64,000 nucleotides of DNA from Bifidobacterium sp. ESL0775 (GTDB taxonomy: Bacteria; Actinomycetota; Actinomycetes; Actinomycetales; Bifidobacteriaceae): positions 124,001-188,000 of the forward strand of contig NZ_CP113917.1 in assembly GCF_029395475.1 (NCBI RefSeq). Reading direction: 5' to 3'. The first letter of the stretch is position 1. The number at the start of each line of letters is the position of its first letter. Under the pieces are notes generated by a model. That model was not told the DNA's origin. It made no database searches and saw nothing but the letters and a program-made list of their open reading frames with translations. Of this stretch, positions 50,023 through 59,721 are shown in pieces. The position numbers and the translations under genes were made by a program.

Positions 50023-51453
50023 TCACTGCCGGTACAGGTCGTCGGTCGAGAGGAACAGCGGGCTGGGACCGTCTTCCGCGATTCTCCCGCGGATGGTCTC
50101 GGCGACTGGTCTCTTGCTGAACAGCGCCAGACGTGTCCGCGCCGCCGTGAACCCGGGCACCAGGCCGACCCGGCCCTCCAGCTTGCCGATCGCCTCTGTC
50201 ACGTTGAAGGTGTTGCGCCATTTGCATTCGCCGATAAGGAGCTGTCCGTCCCCGTTCGCCGCGACCACGTCGATGTCGGTCTGCTCGTGCGCCGCGGGGT
50301 TGTTGCCCCACCATTTGCCGAACCGCGTCACGGGGAAGGGCAGGTCGCCGGCGCGGCTGCGTCTCGCCACCCACTGCAGGCAGACGCTTTCGAACCGCTG
50401 GCCCACGTACGTTGAGAACGCCTCGCCGGCCAGTGTCTCTTCGGCTGTTTCCGGGCCTTTCCCGTTTTCGATCACGTCCACGTTCGTGCCCACGAACCGG
50501 AACCAGAAGGCGAAGAACGGGTCGGCGATGACGTACATGCCCTTATGGGATTTCTGCGGGTTGTCGCCGAACGGGAGGTTGCGTTTCACCAGCCCCAGAT
50601 CGGCGAGCACGTTGAGGTATCTGGCGACGTTGGAGGCGTCGACACCCGCGTGCTCGGCGATGCGTTTCGGCGTGGAGCTGCCGTTCGCGATGGCCTGCAG
50701 CACCGAAAAATACGAGGCCGGCTCGCGTGTCTCCTCGCGCAGGAGCATGGTCGGCTCCTCATAAAGCAATCCGGCCTTGCGGAACATCAGGTCGGTCACG
50801 TTGCGTTTGAACCCCCGTGAAGGCCGCAACCGCGCCAGATAATATGGTGTCCCGCCGAATGTCGCGTAATACCTCACCCGTTCCTCGTTCGAGACGTCCG
50901 GCAGGAACTTCGCGGCGTCGTAGTAATCGAACGGCTCAAGACGGATCTGCCCGGTCCTTCTTCCGTACAGCGGGCTTTTGCCGCCGAGGACCTCGCTTTC
51001 CATGAAGCCCTGATTGCTGCCGGAAAGGATCATCATGACCTCGCTCTGTTTGAAGCCGTGGTCGATGGCGTTCTGCAGGACCGAGGGCAGCGTCGGATCG
51101 GCCTGCGCCGCGTACGGGAATTCGTCGAAGACGAATACGAAGTGCCCTTTTCCGTTTTCCTGGCTGGTCTTGGTCATCCGGACGAAAAAATCGAGCGCGC
51201 CGCGCCAGTCGGTGAACGCCGGCAGTTCCGGAATGCCGAAGAAGCGGAACATCTGCCTCGAGAAGACCTCAAGGTTCAGCTTGGTGCTTTTCTGCGAGGC
51301 CGTGAAATAGAAGGTCCACTTATCTTTGGAGAACTCGTCGATGAGGGAGGTCTTGCCGACGCGGCGGCGGCCGTAGATCACCATCATCTCGTACCGGCCG
51401 CTTTCGTACATGTCCTCCAGGGCTTCCAGCTCTTCCTCGCGTCCGACGAACAT
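50023..51453 (-). CDS. AAA ATPase of the ATPase_2/DUF234 type
   Basis: 476 aa from the ATG at 51453, preferred because GGGAGG precedes it and the family starts MFVGREEELEALE. Residues about 1-230 are the ATPase_2 domain with Walker A YGRRRVGKTSLIDEF and Walker B FVFVFDEFPY. A winged-helix segment follows (about 255-310, KRIAEHAGVDASNVARYLNV). The C-terminal DUF234 part (about 345-450) has EQTDIDVVA and GECKWR, the acidic and E-x-K elements of a PD-(D/E)XK nuclease-like fold. Family members are widespread in archaea and in variable bacterial islands; their role is not established, though a nuclease-linked toxin or defence function is possible. It sits between two BspA genes, with a repeat array in the upstream region. 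Confidence 0.85.
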   Translation of the reverse strand: MFVGREEELEALEDMYESGRYEMMVIYGRRRVGKTSLIDEFSKDKWTFYFTASQKSTKLNLEVFSRQMFRFFGIPELPAFTDWRGALDFFVRMTKTSQENGKGHFVFVFDEFPYAAQADPTLPSVLQNAIDHGFKQSEVMMILSGSNQGFMESEVLGGKSPLYGRRTGQIRLEPFDYYDAAKFLPDVSNEERVRYYATFGGTPYYLARLRPSRGFKRNVTDLMFRKAGLLYEEPTMLLREETREPASYFSVLQAIANGSSTPKRIAEHAGVDASNVARYLNVLADLGLVKRNLPFGDNPQKSHKGMYVIADPFFAFWFRFVGTNVDVIENGKGPETAEETLAGEAFSTYVGQRFESVCLQWVARRSRAGDLPFPVTRFGKWWGNNPAAHEQTDIDVVAANGDGQLLIGECKWRNTFNVTEAIGKLEGRVGLVPGFTAARTRLALFSKRPVAETIRGRIAEDGPSPLFLSTDDLYRQ

Positions 51454-51533
51454 CGGGCCTCCCTTCGTTCGCGCTTTGGGGATCGGTATCGCCAACCAAG
51501 GCGCCTCCGTAAACGTATCCTTTTATATCGATC

Positions 51534-51592
51534 ATAACAACTTCGGTATACAGAACTTCGGTACATAGAAGTTCGGTATACCGAAGTTCATA
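51534..51592. promoter_or_regulatory. ACTTCGGTA direct/inverted repeats upstream of the ATPase
   Basis: ACTTCGGTA occurs twice in direct orientation, followed by TTCGGTATACCGAA, a perfect 14-bp palindrome at about 51572-51585 whose flanks continue imperfectly. It lies 80-140 bp before the ATPase start and is a likely operator/promoter region (inference). Confidence 0.6.
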
Positions 51593-51738
51593 ATCACGCC
51601 TTCGTCATGGCCCCCGTTGACGGCGGTCACGATGCCTTCCTGAGCCAGTGGTTGCTTACGGGCACGTTTGGAATGAATGGAGGTCGTATGGTTTTATATC
51701 TTGCGTGCGGTTGCGGGGATGGTTGTTCTGCGGTTGTT

Positions 51739-51977
51739 CACTGTGAATTTGCGCAAGTGGCCAAGAGTAGTTTGCATAAGTAACCAAGCAAATCGGATAA
51801 GTAACCCGGTATTTTGCACAAGTAACCAGTCAGATTGCATAAGTAACCCGGTATTTTGCACAAGTAACCAAGTAGATTGCATAAGTAACCCGGTATTTTG
51901 CACAAGTAACCAAGTAGATTGCATAAGTAACTCAGTATTTTGCATAAGTTGCGAAGTAGTTGCCGAGTAGATTGCCA
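51739..51977. repeat. 21-bp direct-repeat array, about ten units
   Basis: Units begin at 51781, 51802, 51823, 51844, 51865, 51886, 51907 and 51928, with weaker units before and after. Two types alternate: TAACCAAGTAGATTGCATAA and TAACCCGGTATTTTGCACAA, each plus G, giving a 42-bp higher order. There are no spacers. Both strands stay open through it (minus-strand heptads NTGLLMQ-STWLLVQ, plus-strand SNQVDCI-SNPVFCT), but neither ORF has a clear ribosome site. The right end reads GAAGTAGTTGCCGAGTAG, similar to the TACTCGGCAA repeats at 15-17 kb. Confidence 0.8.
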
Positions 51978-52156
51978 AGCTTCATGAAACCATCACATTA
52001 TATCGGCGGAGGATGGTGGCGTGGGGATTGAAGGTGACGCACTTGGTAGGCAGGCTGGGTGGTGGGGCCCGTTGATGTTTTGTCGTTTATCTGTGTGGTG
52101 GGTCTCGGTGTTGGTGGGTTGGGTGTTGGTGTGGTGGCGCGGGAGAAAAGGTAGGT
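51978..52156. other. Spacer before BspA-4 hairpins
   Basis: GT-rich low-complexity sequence with no gene seen. Together with 52246-52488 it makes up the rest of the gap between the repeat array and the BspA-4 stop. Confidence 0.4.
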
Positions 52157-52245
52157 GGGCGCCGGCACGGGGTTGGTTTTGGGTTTGGTTTCCGTGCCGG
52201 CGCCCGGTTGGTTCCCGCCCGGCCCATGGGTGTGGGCCGGGCGGG
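52157..52245 (-). terminator. Paired GC-rich hairpins after BspA-4
   Basis: GGGCGCCGGCACGG (52157-52170) pairs perfectly with 52192-52205. CCCGCCCGGCCC (52214-52225) pairs with 52234-52245. It is the same module as after BspA-2, but 240 bp after the stop, with GC-rich non-coding sequence in between. Confidence 0.6.
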
Positions 52246-52488
52246 AAGTCTTTAGTGGCGCGCCGTCCGGCTGCGCCGGCGGTTCGCGCTGGTGGCCGGT
52301 GGCGATGTGGCCGATGGACTCGCGGGGCAGCTATGACTCGCCGGCGTGGTTCCGGCCTTGCCGCCGTGCGTTCGCGTCGTTGGCGCCGCGGGTGGGGTCA
52401 CGCCTCATCTGGCTGGGCTTGGCTGCGTTGGCGCGCCGTGGGTTGTTCCCCATCGGGGAAGGCCTTGCTGACATCGTGGAACCACATC

Positions 52489-55400
52489 TCATCTGGAGGA
52501 GCCTTGGCTTTGCTCGCGTCTTTTGTCGCGGAGCTTGGTGGTTGCGGCGAGGGTGAGGAGGGTGGCGCCGAGGAGGAGTGCGAGGAGGGCGGCCAATCGT
52601 CTGGCGGGTCCGCCGGTGAGTGGCAGGGCGTGGAGGATGATGCCGCCGGCGGGGATGGTGACGTCCCGGGTGCTGGTGGCCTTGGCGTAGCGGTGGCTGG
52701 CGCCGTGCCAGGCGCCGTCGTCGCCGACCGCGCTGGCGGTGATCCGGTAGCGGCCGCCCTGGGGTATGCCCGCGCCGGGCAGGGTCAGGGTCCACGCGTG
52801 CCTGGTGGCGCCGTCGTAGGCGCCCGCCGTGTCCAGGGTGGGTGTCTGTGTGGTGCCGACGGCGCTGCCGGTCTGGCCGTCCAATCCTGTGGCGGTGGCC
52901 TCAATGGTCTCGTCGTTGGTCCATGGGGTGGCGGCGCCGGTGATGGTGACGTCCTTGGTGGCGTGGTCGCGGCTGGCGGTGGCGTCGACGCTGGGCTGGT
53001 TGAGTGTGCGCCATACGGCGTGCAGGGTGGTGTCGGCCTCGGGGGATCCCGCGGGCGCGCTGAGGGTGACGGTGCGGTTGGAGGGGTCGCCCATGCCGGT
53101 GTCGGGCGTGGTGGCGCCCGGGGTGGCGGACCATCCGAGGAACACGCTGTCGGTGGGCTCCATGCTGTCGGTGGGCCTGGCGAGGGTGAGGTCGCTGGGC
53201 CGTGACGCCTGGGTGGTGTCGACGAGGCTTGTGCCGGGGTCGGGCGCGGTGGCGCTCGTGCCGCCGGGCATGTCGGGCTGGTAGGTGGTCTTGAGCCAGG
53301 GGAGGGTGCCTTGCAGGTCCTGGCTGCCGCCGTCGGCGCCCTGGCTGGTCTGGCGGGCGGTGAAGTGGTGCTGCCCGTCGGCGCCGTACCGGCTGGTGTA
53401 CTGGCTGGCGGGGAAGGTGACGCTCCAGTCCCAGCTGACTGTGGTGGGGGCGGCCGGCGGGGTGGCGGTGTAGTGGTAGCGGCTGTAGATTTTCACTGGC
53501 GTGCCCATCCGGCGGACGGTGGTGGTGCTCGCCCCGAAGGAGGCGTAGGCCCAGATGTCGTAGTAGCCGTCGCCGCCTTTGAAGCTGGCGTCGTTGGTGG
53601 TGTGGTCCTGGTCCCTGGGCCCGGGTTGGTAGCGCCCGTGCCAGGGGCTGTTGTCGTTGGCCATGGTCATGTAGCCGTTGTTGACGTTGGCCACGATCTC
53701 GCTGCAGTCGGCGGGCACGTCCCCGGTGGCGGGCGCGGGGGTGCCGGCGGGGCAGATGCGTACGTGGGCCGTGGTCATGAGGGGGGTGGGGAAGGTGGTG
53801 TCGCGGTCGATGTGGCCGGTGATGCTGATGCTGCCCACGTCGGTGGGGTCGACCTGGAACGTCTCGACGCGCGGGTTGCCGGCGGTGACGGGTGTGAACT
53901 GGCTGCCGGGCGCGGGCTCGGGCGCGGTCCTCGGGTTGGGGGCGCTGGTTTGGCAGGTGTCGGTCTCGCCGGCGCCGTCGGTCATGCAGGCGGTGACGGT
54001 GTCGCCGCCCACGCCCATCGCCTTGCCCGTGAGGGTCACGGTGTTCCCGTTGTGGTGGTAGGCGGCGGTGAGGTTGGTGGGTTTGGCGACGGTGCTCCAG
54101 GTGGCCGTCAGGGTGACCACGGTCTCGCCGGTGCCGCCCGGTGTGCCGGCCGTCTGGGGGATGGCCTGCGCGGGGGCGGGCTGCCAGGTGCGGCCGCCGG
54201 CCTGCCAGCCGGTGAACGCGGCCCCGCTGGGGCCGGTCAGGCCGGTCGGGTCGGCGATGTCGAGGTAGGCCTTGCTGCTGCTGGTGTTGTCGATGAGGGC
54301 CTTGGCGTCCGCGGGGGTGCTGCCGGTGCCGCCGCCCTTGGCGTAGCGCAGGGTGAGGTAGGGCAGGACGCTGTTCTTGGTCGTGGTGGCGGTGAGGGTC
54401 TCGGAGGGGTCGTCGGGGTTGGGCGCGGTGACGGTGGCGGTGACCGCGTAGGCGCTGCCGGGCGCCGGGCTGGTCAAATCGGAGACCGGGCGGAAGGAGC
54501 TGGTGTTGCAGGGGCTGCCGCTGGCACAGGAGAACAGGGTGGTGCCGGTGGTGGCGGAGGCCACGCTCATCGACCAGCCCGAGGGCGCGTTCCCGCCCGG
54601 GGAGGCGTACATCCTGTAGGTCGGCGCGGCGCCCGCGGGCGCCTGCACGGTGGGGTCGTTGAGTGTCGGGTTGGCCATGGTGTTCCACTTGGCGGTCAGG
54701 GCGAGCGTGTAGTGGGCGCCGCCGTCCAGGCTCGTGGCCTCCGAAGCGGGGAGGTTCTGCGCCCCGGGCTGGTAGGTGGTGGACGGGCCGGCCCACCCGC
54801 CGAGCCAGGAGGCGCCGTTCGGCGGGCGCATCGTCCCGCGGGCGGGCAGGGTCAGCCAGGCCGTCCGGAAGGAGGTGTCGAGCAGGGCGTCGGCGGTGGG
54901 GTCCGGCGCGGCCGATCCCGTGCCGGCGTCGAAGGAGGCCTTCATCGAGGCGAGGGTGCCGGTCGTGTCGCCGGTTTTGGCGATCCGCTGGCCGGTGGCG
55001 GGGTTGGTGGCCGTGGCGGTGACGGCCACGTCGTATTGGTAGCGGTTGGCGCCGGTCAGGCTCGTGAGCCGTTCGGCGGGCCAGCCGTTGGTTTGGCAGT
55101 ATTGCGTGGCCCGGCTGATGGTGCAGGAGCCGGTGCCGGAGGGCTGGTGGGTGTCGATGGAGTAGGAGACGGTGAACCCGTCGGTGAACAGGGTCGAGAG
55201 CTCCGCCGCGGCTGTGCCGGTGTAGAGCAGGTCGACGGTGGGAGCGTCGCCGTTTCGGGCGTGCACGCTCACGCTGCTCAGCGTGCCGGCCTTGAGGGCG
55301 GTCCATTGGGCCGCCATCGTCTTCGCGTACTGCCCGTTGCCCATGTAGGATCCATCGCCTTGGGTGAACACGTCCGTTTCGCCCGGCGCGTAGTACTGGT

Positions 55401-57752
55401 TGTACCAGGAGGAGAGGTAGCTGCCGGCCGGCCCGATCAGCCCCTCCTGCCCGGGCAGGGTGATCCTCGCGAGTCGGGTGCGTTTGTCGATGAGGGCGCT
55501 CCTGCTGGCTGGCGGCGTGCCCGACCCCTGGGGGCCCGCGGTGAAGATGAGGGTCACGTAGGGCAGGTAGCCGTACGCGTCGGCGGTGGGCCCGGAGACG
55601 GTGCTGGCGGTGTACCTGTCGGTGGCCTTGACGACCGCCTGGATGTGGTAGCGGGTGCCGGGCGCCGGGTCGGCGAGGCTGGACAGGGGCATGGACACCG
55701 TGCAGGATGTCGGGTCGGCGCAGCGGCCGCTGCCGCCGGCGCCCGTGGTGGCCTCGAGCCAGCTGTCGCCCGTGTCCGCCGGCCGCGCCGGGACGCTGGC
55801 CGCGAACCCGGCCGTCCACGAGCTCCCGTTCAGGGACGCGTCCGCCTGCCCCACCGTCGGCGTCGCGATCGACGCCGGCTTCCATCTGGCCTTGAGGGTG
55901 TGGGTCGCGTGGGTGTGCTGGTTGAACGGCCACTGGAACGACGGGGCCGCGGGGGACTGGGCGCCGTCGAAGGCCCACCCGTCGAAGAGCATGCCGGCGG
56001 GGTTGGTCAGGATCGAGGCCGGCACCGTCACGTCGAACGTCCCGGACGCCGGGGGCGCCGGGTGGGTGTCGACCGTGTAGACGGGCACGCTGGTCGTGCC
56101 CCCGTTCGGGTCGATGACGATCTTGTCCAGGTTATGGACATACGGGTCGGCCATGTAGAAGCCCGACGGGTCCGACGAATCCAACTGGTCCTGGAAGTCC
56201 TCGGCCCCGGAGTACTGGCCCAGGCAGTCCGTGTCCGTGTCGTTTAAGTCGCTGGTCTTATACCACTTCGTCCCGGCCGCTATGTTGTTGGTCTTGTGAG
56301 GGGGCAGGATGGTCTTGGGGCCCAGGGCCAGCATACGCACCGTGGATGGTATTTCGTAGCCTTCCCCTATCCCATCGGCGATTAGCGTGCCGCACAACTC
56401 ATTTTTATGGGCTTGGCAGAGGGTGTCGATGCCGCGCATATCCAAAGCGACCAGCGGGGGGTCTGACTCTGGAAGCTTTATCCTGCACACGTACCAGCAT
56501 GTGAACAAGTCGATCAGCCCTTCTTCGTTCCAATTGCTGATGTTGATCCTGGTGAGCCGGGTGCACGCGTTGAACATCTGGTTAGTTACTAAGGGCCTCC
56601 AGGTTGAGAGGTCCAAGGAGGTCAGCCCGCTGCACCCCTCGAACATTCCCATCATATCGGCGGTGATCGAGGGGAAAAGTTTCAGCCCTTCGGTTGTCAG
56701 GCTGCTGCATCTCTCGAACATGTAGCTGGCATCCGTGAGTTGGCTGGTGTCCCAGTTGGACAGGTCGGCGGTCGCCAGGCTCGTGTCCCCCCAGAACATG
56801 CTGATAGCTGCCCTCTTTTTGAGGTGGACGGTGGCGCCGGTGGCGACGGAGCGCAGGGACGTCATGCCTTTGAAAATGTTTGGGTCGCGGTTGTCGCCGC
56901 CGTCTAGGGTGAGGTCGCCGTCGATGTGGATGGAGGTGACGGTGGTCTTCAGCGAGTCCCAAGGGATGTTTACGTCGTAATCGATGGTGTGGGTGCCGCC
57001 GGAGAGGTGGAGGGTGCAGGAGCTGTCGACGTACCAGGTGACGTTGCTGGTGTCCCATGCGGCGGGCGTGGTGGCCGGGCACGTGTCCTGCGGGCCCGCC
57101 TCCGGCTCGTCTTGCGCCTGTGGCGTGCCGGCTGGCGCGCCGTCGTGGTCGGCGGCCGTGCGCACCGCCCCCGCGGCCGTGTCTGCGTTGCCCGCGTTCT
57201 TGCGCCGCGCCCGCCTGTCCGCGGCAACGCCTGCGACCGCTGGTTGGCGGCCGGCGCCGCGCGCGTTGGCGGGTTTTTGCGGGGTCGTGCCTTGTGTCTG
57301 CGGCTGTCCGGTTTCGTCATCCGGATTTGCCAATGGGCCGGTCGTTGTCTTGTTCGGGGCGAGCGCTCCGGCGTCGGTTCTGGCGTGTACGGGGCTGTCG
57401 GCCATGGGCAGCGTGGCCGCCTGGACGCGTGGTGATGGTGTGGCCCAGGCGGCGGATGTGTCGTCGGGTTGCGCGGCGGGCGCGGCTTCTGCTTGTGCTT
57501 GCGGGTTGTCCTGGGCGTCTTGTTTGGATGGTGTGTCTGGCTTGGACGGGGTGTCGGAATGGGCGACAGCGGATTCGGTGGCGTGGGCGGCGTTGGACGC
57601 ATTCGTGTCGCGCCGCGAAGGTGCGGCCTGGCTGGAAGTGGGTGTGTTACCGGGTTGGTTTAGCGGGTTTGGGTGACCAACCTGCGGGGGGGGGTCGAAA
57701 TCGTCATTGTTATGCACAACGCGAGCGCCACGATACTGTGGATAACTTCCAT
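52489..57752 (-). CDS. BspA-4: phase-variable LRR surface protein, OFF in this sequence
   Basis: Gene taken from the ATG at 57752 (MEVIHSIVALALC..). The C9 tract at 57686-57694 sends this frame to a stop (..RRLVTQTR); C10 would give 1,754 aa. The alternative uninterrupted ORF from a TTG at 57762 lacks a signal peptide. Mature part: a Pro/Ala/Thr-rich region to about 230, VTWYVDSSCTLHLSGGTHT, and a compact LRR block at about 284-480 (MFERCSSLTTEGLKLF, MFEGCSGLTSLDLSTW, MFNACTRLTRINISNW). The segment DPSGFYMADPYVHNLDKIVI is shared with BspA-5. InlB B-repeat and Ig-like modules span about 550-1234, then the common C-terminal block, LPLTG near 1710, a membrane helix and a basic tail. It is closest to BspA-5 in domain order. 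Confidence 0.85.
57686..57694. repeat. Poly-G/C (9) switch tract in BspA-4
   Basis: G9 on the plus strand, C9 in the gene, 58-66 nt after the ATG, again at the signal-peptide end. Same length as in BspA-2 and BspA-3. Confidence 0.85.
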
Positions 57753-57784
57753 GGGAAACCAACCTTTTTCAATTACAAACACGG

Positions 57785-57809
57785 TTCCACGATGTAATAC
57801 ATCGCGGAA
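57785..57809. promoter_or_regulatory. 25-bp palindrome in BspA-4 leader
   Basis: Arms TTCCACGATGTA and TACATCGCGGAA around one base, one mismatch from the perfect form, 33 bp before the ATG. Confidence 0.78.
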
Positions 57810-57824
57810 CGCAACCTGTGTCTT

Positions 57825-57853
57825 ACGTTACCGGTTTCCCCGCCGGGTTTCAA
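57825..57853 (-). promoter_or_regulatory. BspA-4 promoter
   Basis: TTGAAA (57848-57853), 17-bp spacer, TAACGT (57825-57830). AAACGTTT at 57930-57937 lies 76 bp upstream, followed by GCCGCCGCGGATTGCCTT as in BspA-1 and BspA-3. The rest of the gap to 58135 holds no gene. Confidence 0.75.
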
Positions 57854-58135
57854 CCCAGCCGGCCGCGGGCGGTTCGCGCGCCGGCCGTTTGCTTCGGGCG
57901 CCCGCGCCGGCGGGGGCGGGAGCTTTTCGAAACGTTTGCCGCCGCGGATTGCCTTGCGTTCCAACGGGTGCGTCGGAAGGTCTTGATATCCTCCCGGAGC
58001 CTGCGGGCCGGTCGTTCAAGAGGCGGGTTCCCGGGCCTCTCCTCGGCGTGTCGCGCGTCCGGCCTCGGCTTCGGCCTCTCCGGCGGGCGGACACCGTCCC
58101 GCGTGGGCCCGATGCGCCGGTTGGCCCAGCATGCC

Positions 58136-58933
58136 CTAGAATTTTCTGAGGCTGGCTCGGTCTGAGGTGTCGGCTATCTTTTCTTTACCTGAGATCGTCA
58201 ACCCCATTTTTTCCAGCTGCGAGGCCGCGATCTGAGGGTTGTCGCGAATCATGGCCCGCAGCTGCAGCTCCCGGTAGGACGCCCTTCCTTCGTCGATGGC
58301 GGACTGCCAGCCTGGTTGGGTGGCGATGCCGAACTCATAGACCAGCATTTGCAGCACGTCTTCGAGGCAAGGGCGGAACTTGCTGCCGCCGACGGGGAAA
58401 TGCAGGGAAGAGAAGGTGGGGAAGAAACCTTCTTTCAGGAACTTTCGTCTTCGCTCCCTGCCTCTGTTTTTGATGCCGCAGGCGAGCATGACCCTCACCG
58501 CGTCATCGTTGCTGGCATGCACGTTGATGTGCGCGGAGGGAATGTCTCCAGACGGATCGCGTAGGTAATCGTAATGGAAAATCGGGGTATGGCTCCTAAA
58601 GGTGCTGATGGTGATACTTGAATCATCCACCTGCAAAGGGGCGTCTAAAGCCGGGCAGGAGCAACGGTAGTTATATTGCAATATAAGGATGGCGCTGTGT
58701 TCCTGTTGGTCGTTTTCTGCGTAAAGCTCGATGCCGTTTTCGTCGATGTTGGTGATGACGCAACGTGAACTGCCGCGAACGCTTTCGAGCTTTGTGTATG
58801 CGGTGCCGCCGGGCTCTGAGGGATTCTGCTCGATGACGTGATGGAGCACATGTTCGATGCGTTTCGCGAATTCGGATGTTTCTTTGAGGCTTTTCCGCCT
58901 TAGTTTTTCATCGGTGTCGTCTTTGTCAGCCAT
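58136..58933 (-). CDS. Hypothetical protein, second gene of a two-gene cassette
   Basis: 265 aa from the ATG at 58933 (MADKDDTDEKLRRKS). This start is chosen because it overlaps the end of the upstream gene by 8 nt (ATGGCTGA), a layout typical of translational coupling. No signal peptide or membrane helix. The first about 50 residues are charged; the middle has YNYRCSCPALDAPLQVDD and HTPIFHYDYLRDPSGDIPSA; the end has HFPVGGSKFRPCLEDVLQML and a helical C-terminus. I do not recognise the family. Size and pairing with a small upstream gene recall toxin-antitoxin or other two-component cassettes of mobile DNA, but no motif proves this. It lies between BspA-4 and BspA-5. Confidence 0.75.
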   Translation of the reverse strand: MADKDDTDEKLRRKSLKETSEFAKRIEHVLHHVIEQNPSEPGGTAYTKLESVRGSSRCVITNIDENGIELYAENDQQEHSAILILQYNYRCSCPALDAPLQVDDSSITISTFRSHTPIFHYDYLRDPSGDIPSAHINVHASNDDAVRVMLACGIKNRGRERRRKFLKEGFFPTFSSLHFPVGGSKFRPCLEDVLQMLVYEFGIATQPGWQSAIDEGRASYRELQLRAMIRDNPQIAASQLEKMGLTISGKEKIADTSDRASLRKF

Positions 58934-59147
58934 TGGTGATTTGGCCTGCAAGGTAATCAAGGTTGTTGAGGTCTTTCAAGGCGTTGCGCTCGTCAAAAGA
59001 CAGGCCGGTGAAGTTCCGCTGCCTGATGAGCTTGTCGCGGCTGCCGTATTTGGCGATGATCTTTTCACGGCGGCGGGCGACGTCGGCCTGGCTGAGCGTG
59101 ACGATTTCGAGCTCTGGCTTCCGCGGAGCCTTTGCGATGGTGACCAT
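58926..59147 (-). CDS. Small hypothetical protein, first gene of the cassette
   Basis: 73 aa, ATG at 59147 with a near-perfect AAGGAGG ribosome site 4 nt upstream, so expression is likely. Basic, helical, soluble protein: EIVTLSQADVARRREKIIAK in the middle and SFDERNALKDLNNLDYLAGQ near the end. The stop overlaps the start of the next gene. The predicted all-helical, charged character would fit an antitoxin or adaptor, which is a guess from size and order only. Confidence 0.75.
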   Translation of the reverse strand: MVTIAKAPRKPELEIVTLSQADVARRREKIIAKYGSRDKLIRQRNFTGLSFDERNALKDLNNLDYLAGQITNG

Positions 59148-59392
59148 GCGTCCTCCTTGGGCCGTTCAGTTGCCGGGTTGGCGTTTGGCAACTGAGCAAA
59201 ACGTTGACTTACCGATAAGGTTAGCATACGTTCGCCGGCAGGTATGGTTGGTGATTTGGCCTGTCGTTGAATCGTCCGCGCGTGGCCGGTTCGACGGGCG
59301 ATGATCCGCGAAGCGATTGGTAAACAGACTTTTTGCGATCGGTCAACGTGTGTACGCGACCGAAAAGACTGTGTACGGGCGGTTGGTGGGGT
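59148..59392. other. Gap upstream of the two-gene cassette
   Basis: Holds the cassette promoter region (not assigned) and no gene. A plausible right boundary of the inserted cassette, because the BspA downstream hairpin module begins immediately after it. Confidence 0.4.
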
Positions 59393-59480
59393 GGGTGCCG
59401 GCACGGGGTTGGTTTGGGTTTGGTTTCCGTGCCGGCACCCGGTTGGTTCCCGCCTGGCCCATGGGTGGGGGCTGGGCGGG
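59393..59480 (-). terminator. Paired GC-rich hairpins after BspA-5
   Basis: GGGTGCCGGCACGG (59393-59406) pairs perfectly with CCGTGCCGGCACCC (59427-59440). CCCGCCTGGCCC (59449-59460) pairs with 59469-59480 through a G-U. The T-for-C changes occur on both sides of the first stem, so its pairing is conserved. About 240 bp of GC-rich non-coding sequence separates it from the stop. Confidence 0.6.
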
Positions 59481-59721
59481 AAGTGTTTAGTGGCGTGGCG
59501 CCGGGCTGTGCCGGTGGTTTGCGCCGGTGGCGGCCGATGTGGCTGCTAGCCCCGCGGGCGGCTATGGCTTGCCTGCGGGGCTCGTTCGCGCCGGTGGCGC
59601 CGCGTGTGGGGTCACGCCTCGCTTGGAGGCGCTTTGGCCTTGTGGCGCCGCCGTGGGTATGGCCGAGTCTCGTTTTGAGAGGGGTGGCCTTGGCCGTGCG
59701 GAGCCGTGGGTGCGTCACGTC

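Noticed and set aside
51739..51977. CRISPR array
   Set aside because: Units are contiguous with no unique spacers and no cas genes nearby.
53311..56247. Large ORFs in other frames over the BspA genes (for example 978 aa on plus, 1,025 aa at 52901-55978 on minus, 985 aa at 60632-63589)
   Set aside because: Low-complexity Gly/Ala/Val/Arg translations caused by high GC; no domains, and the BspA frames have clear LRR and B-repeat structure.
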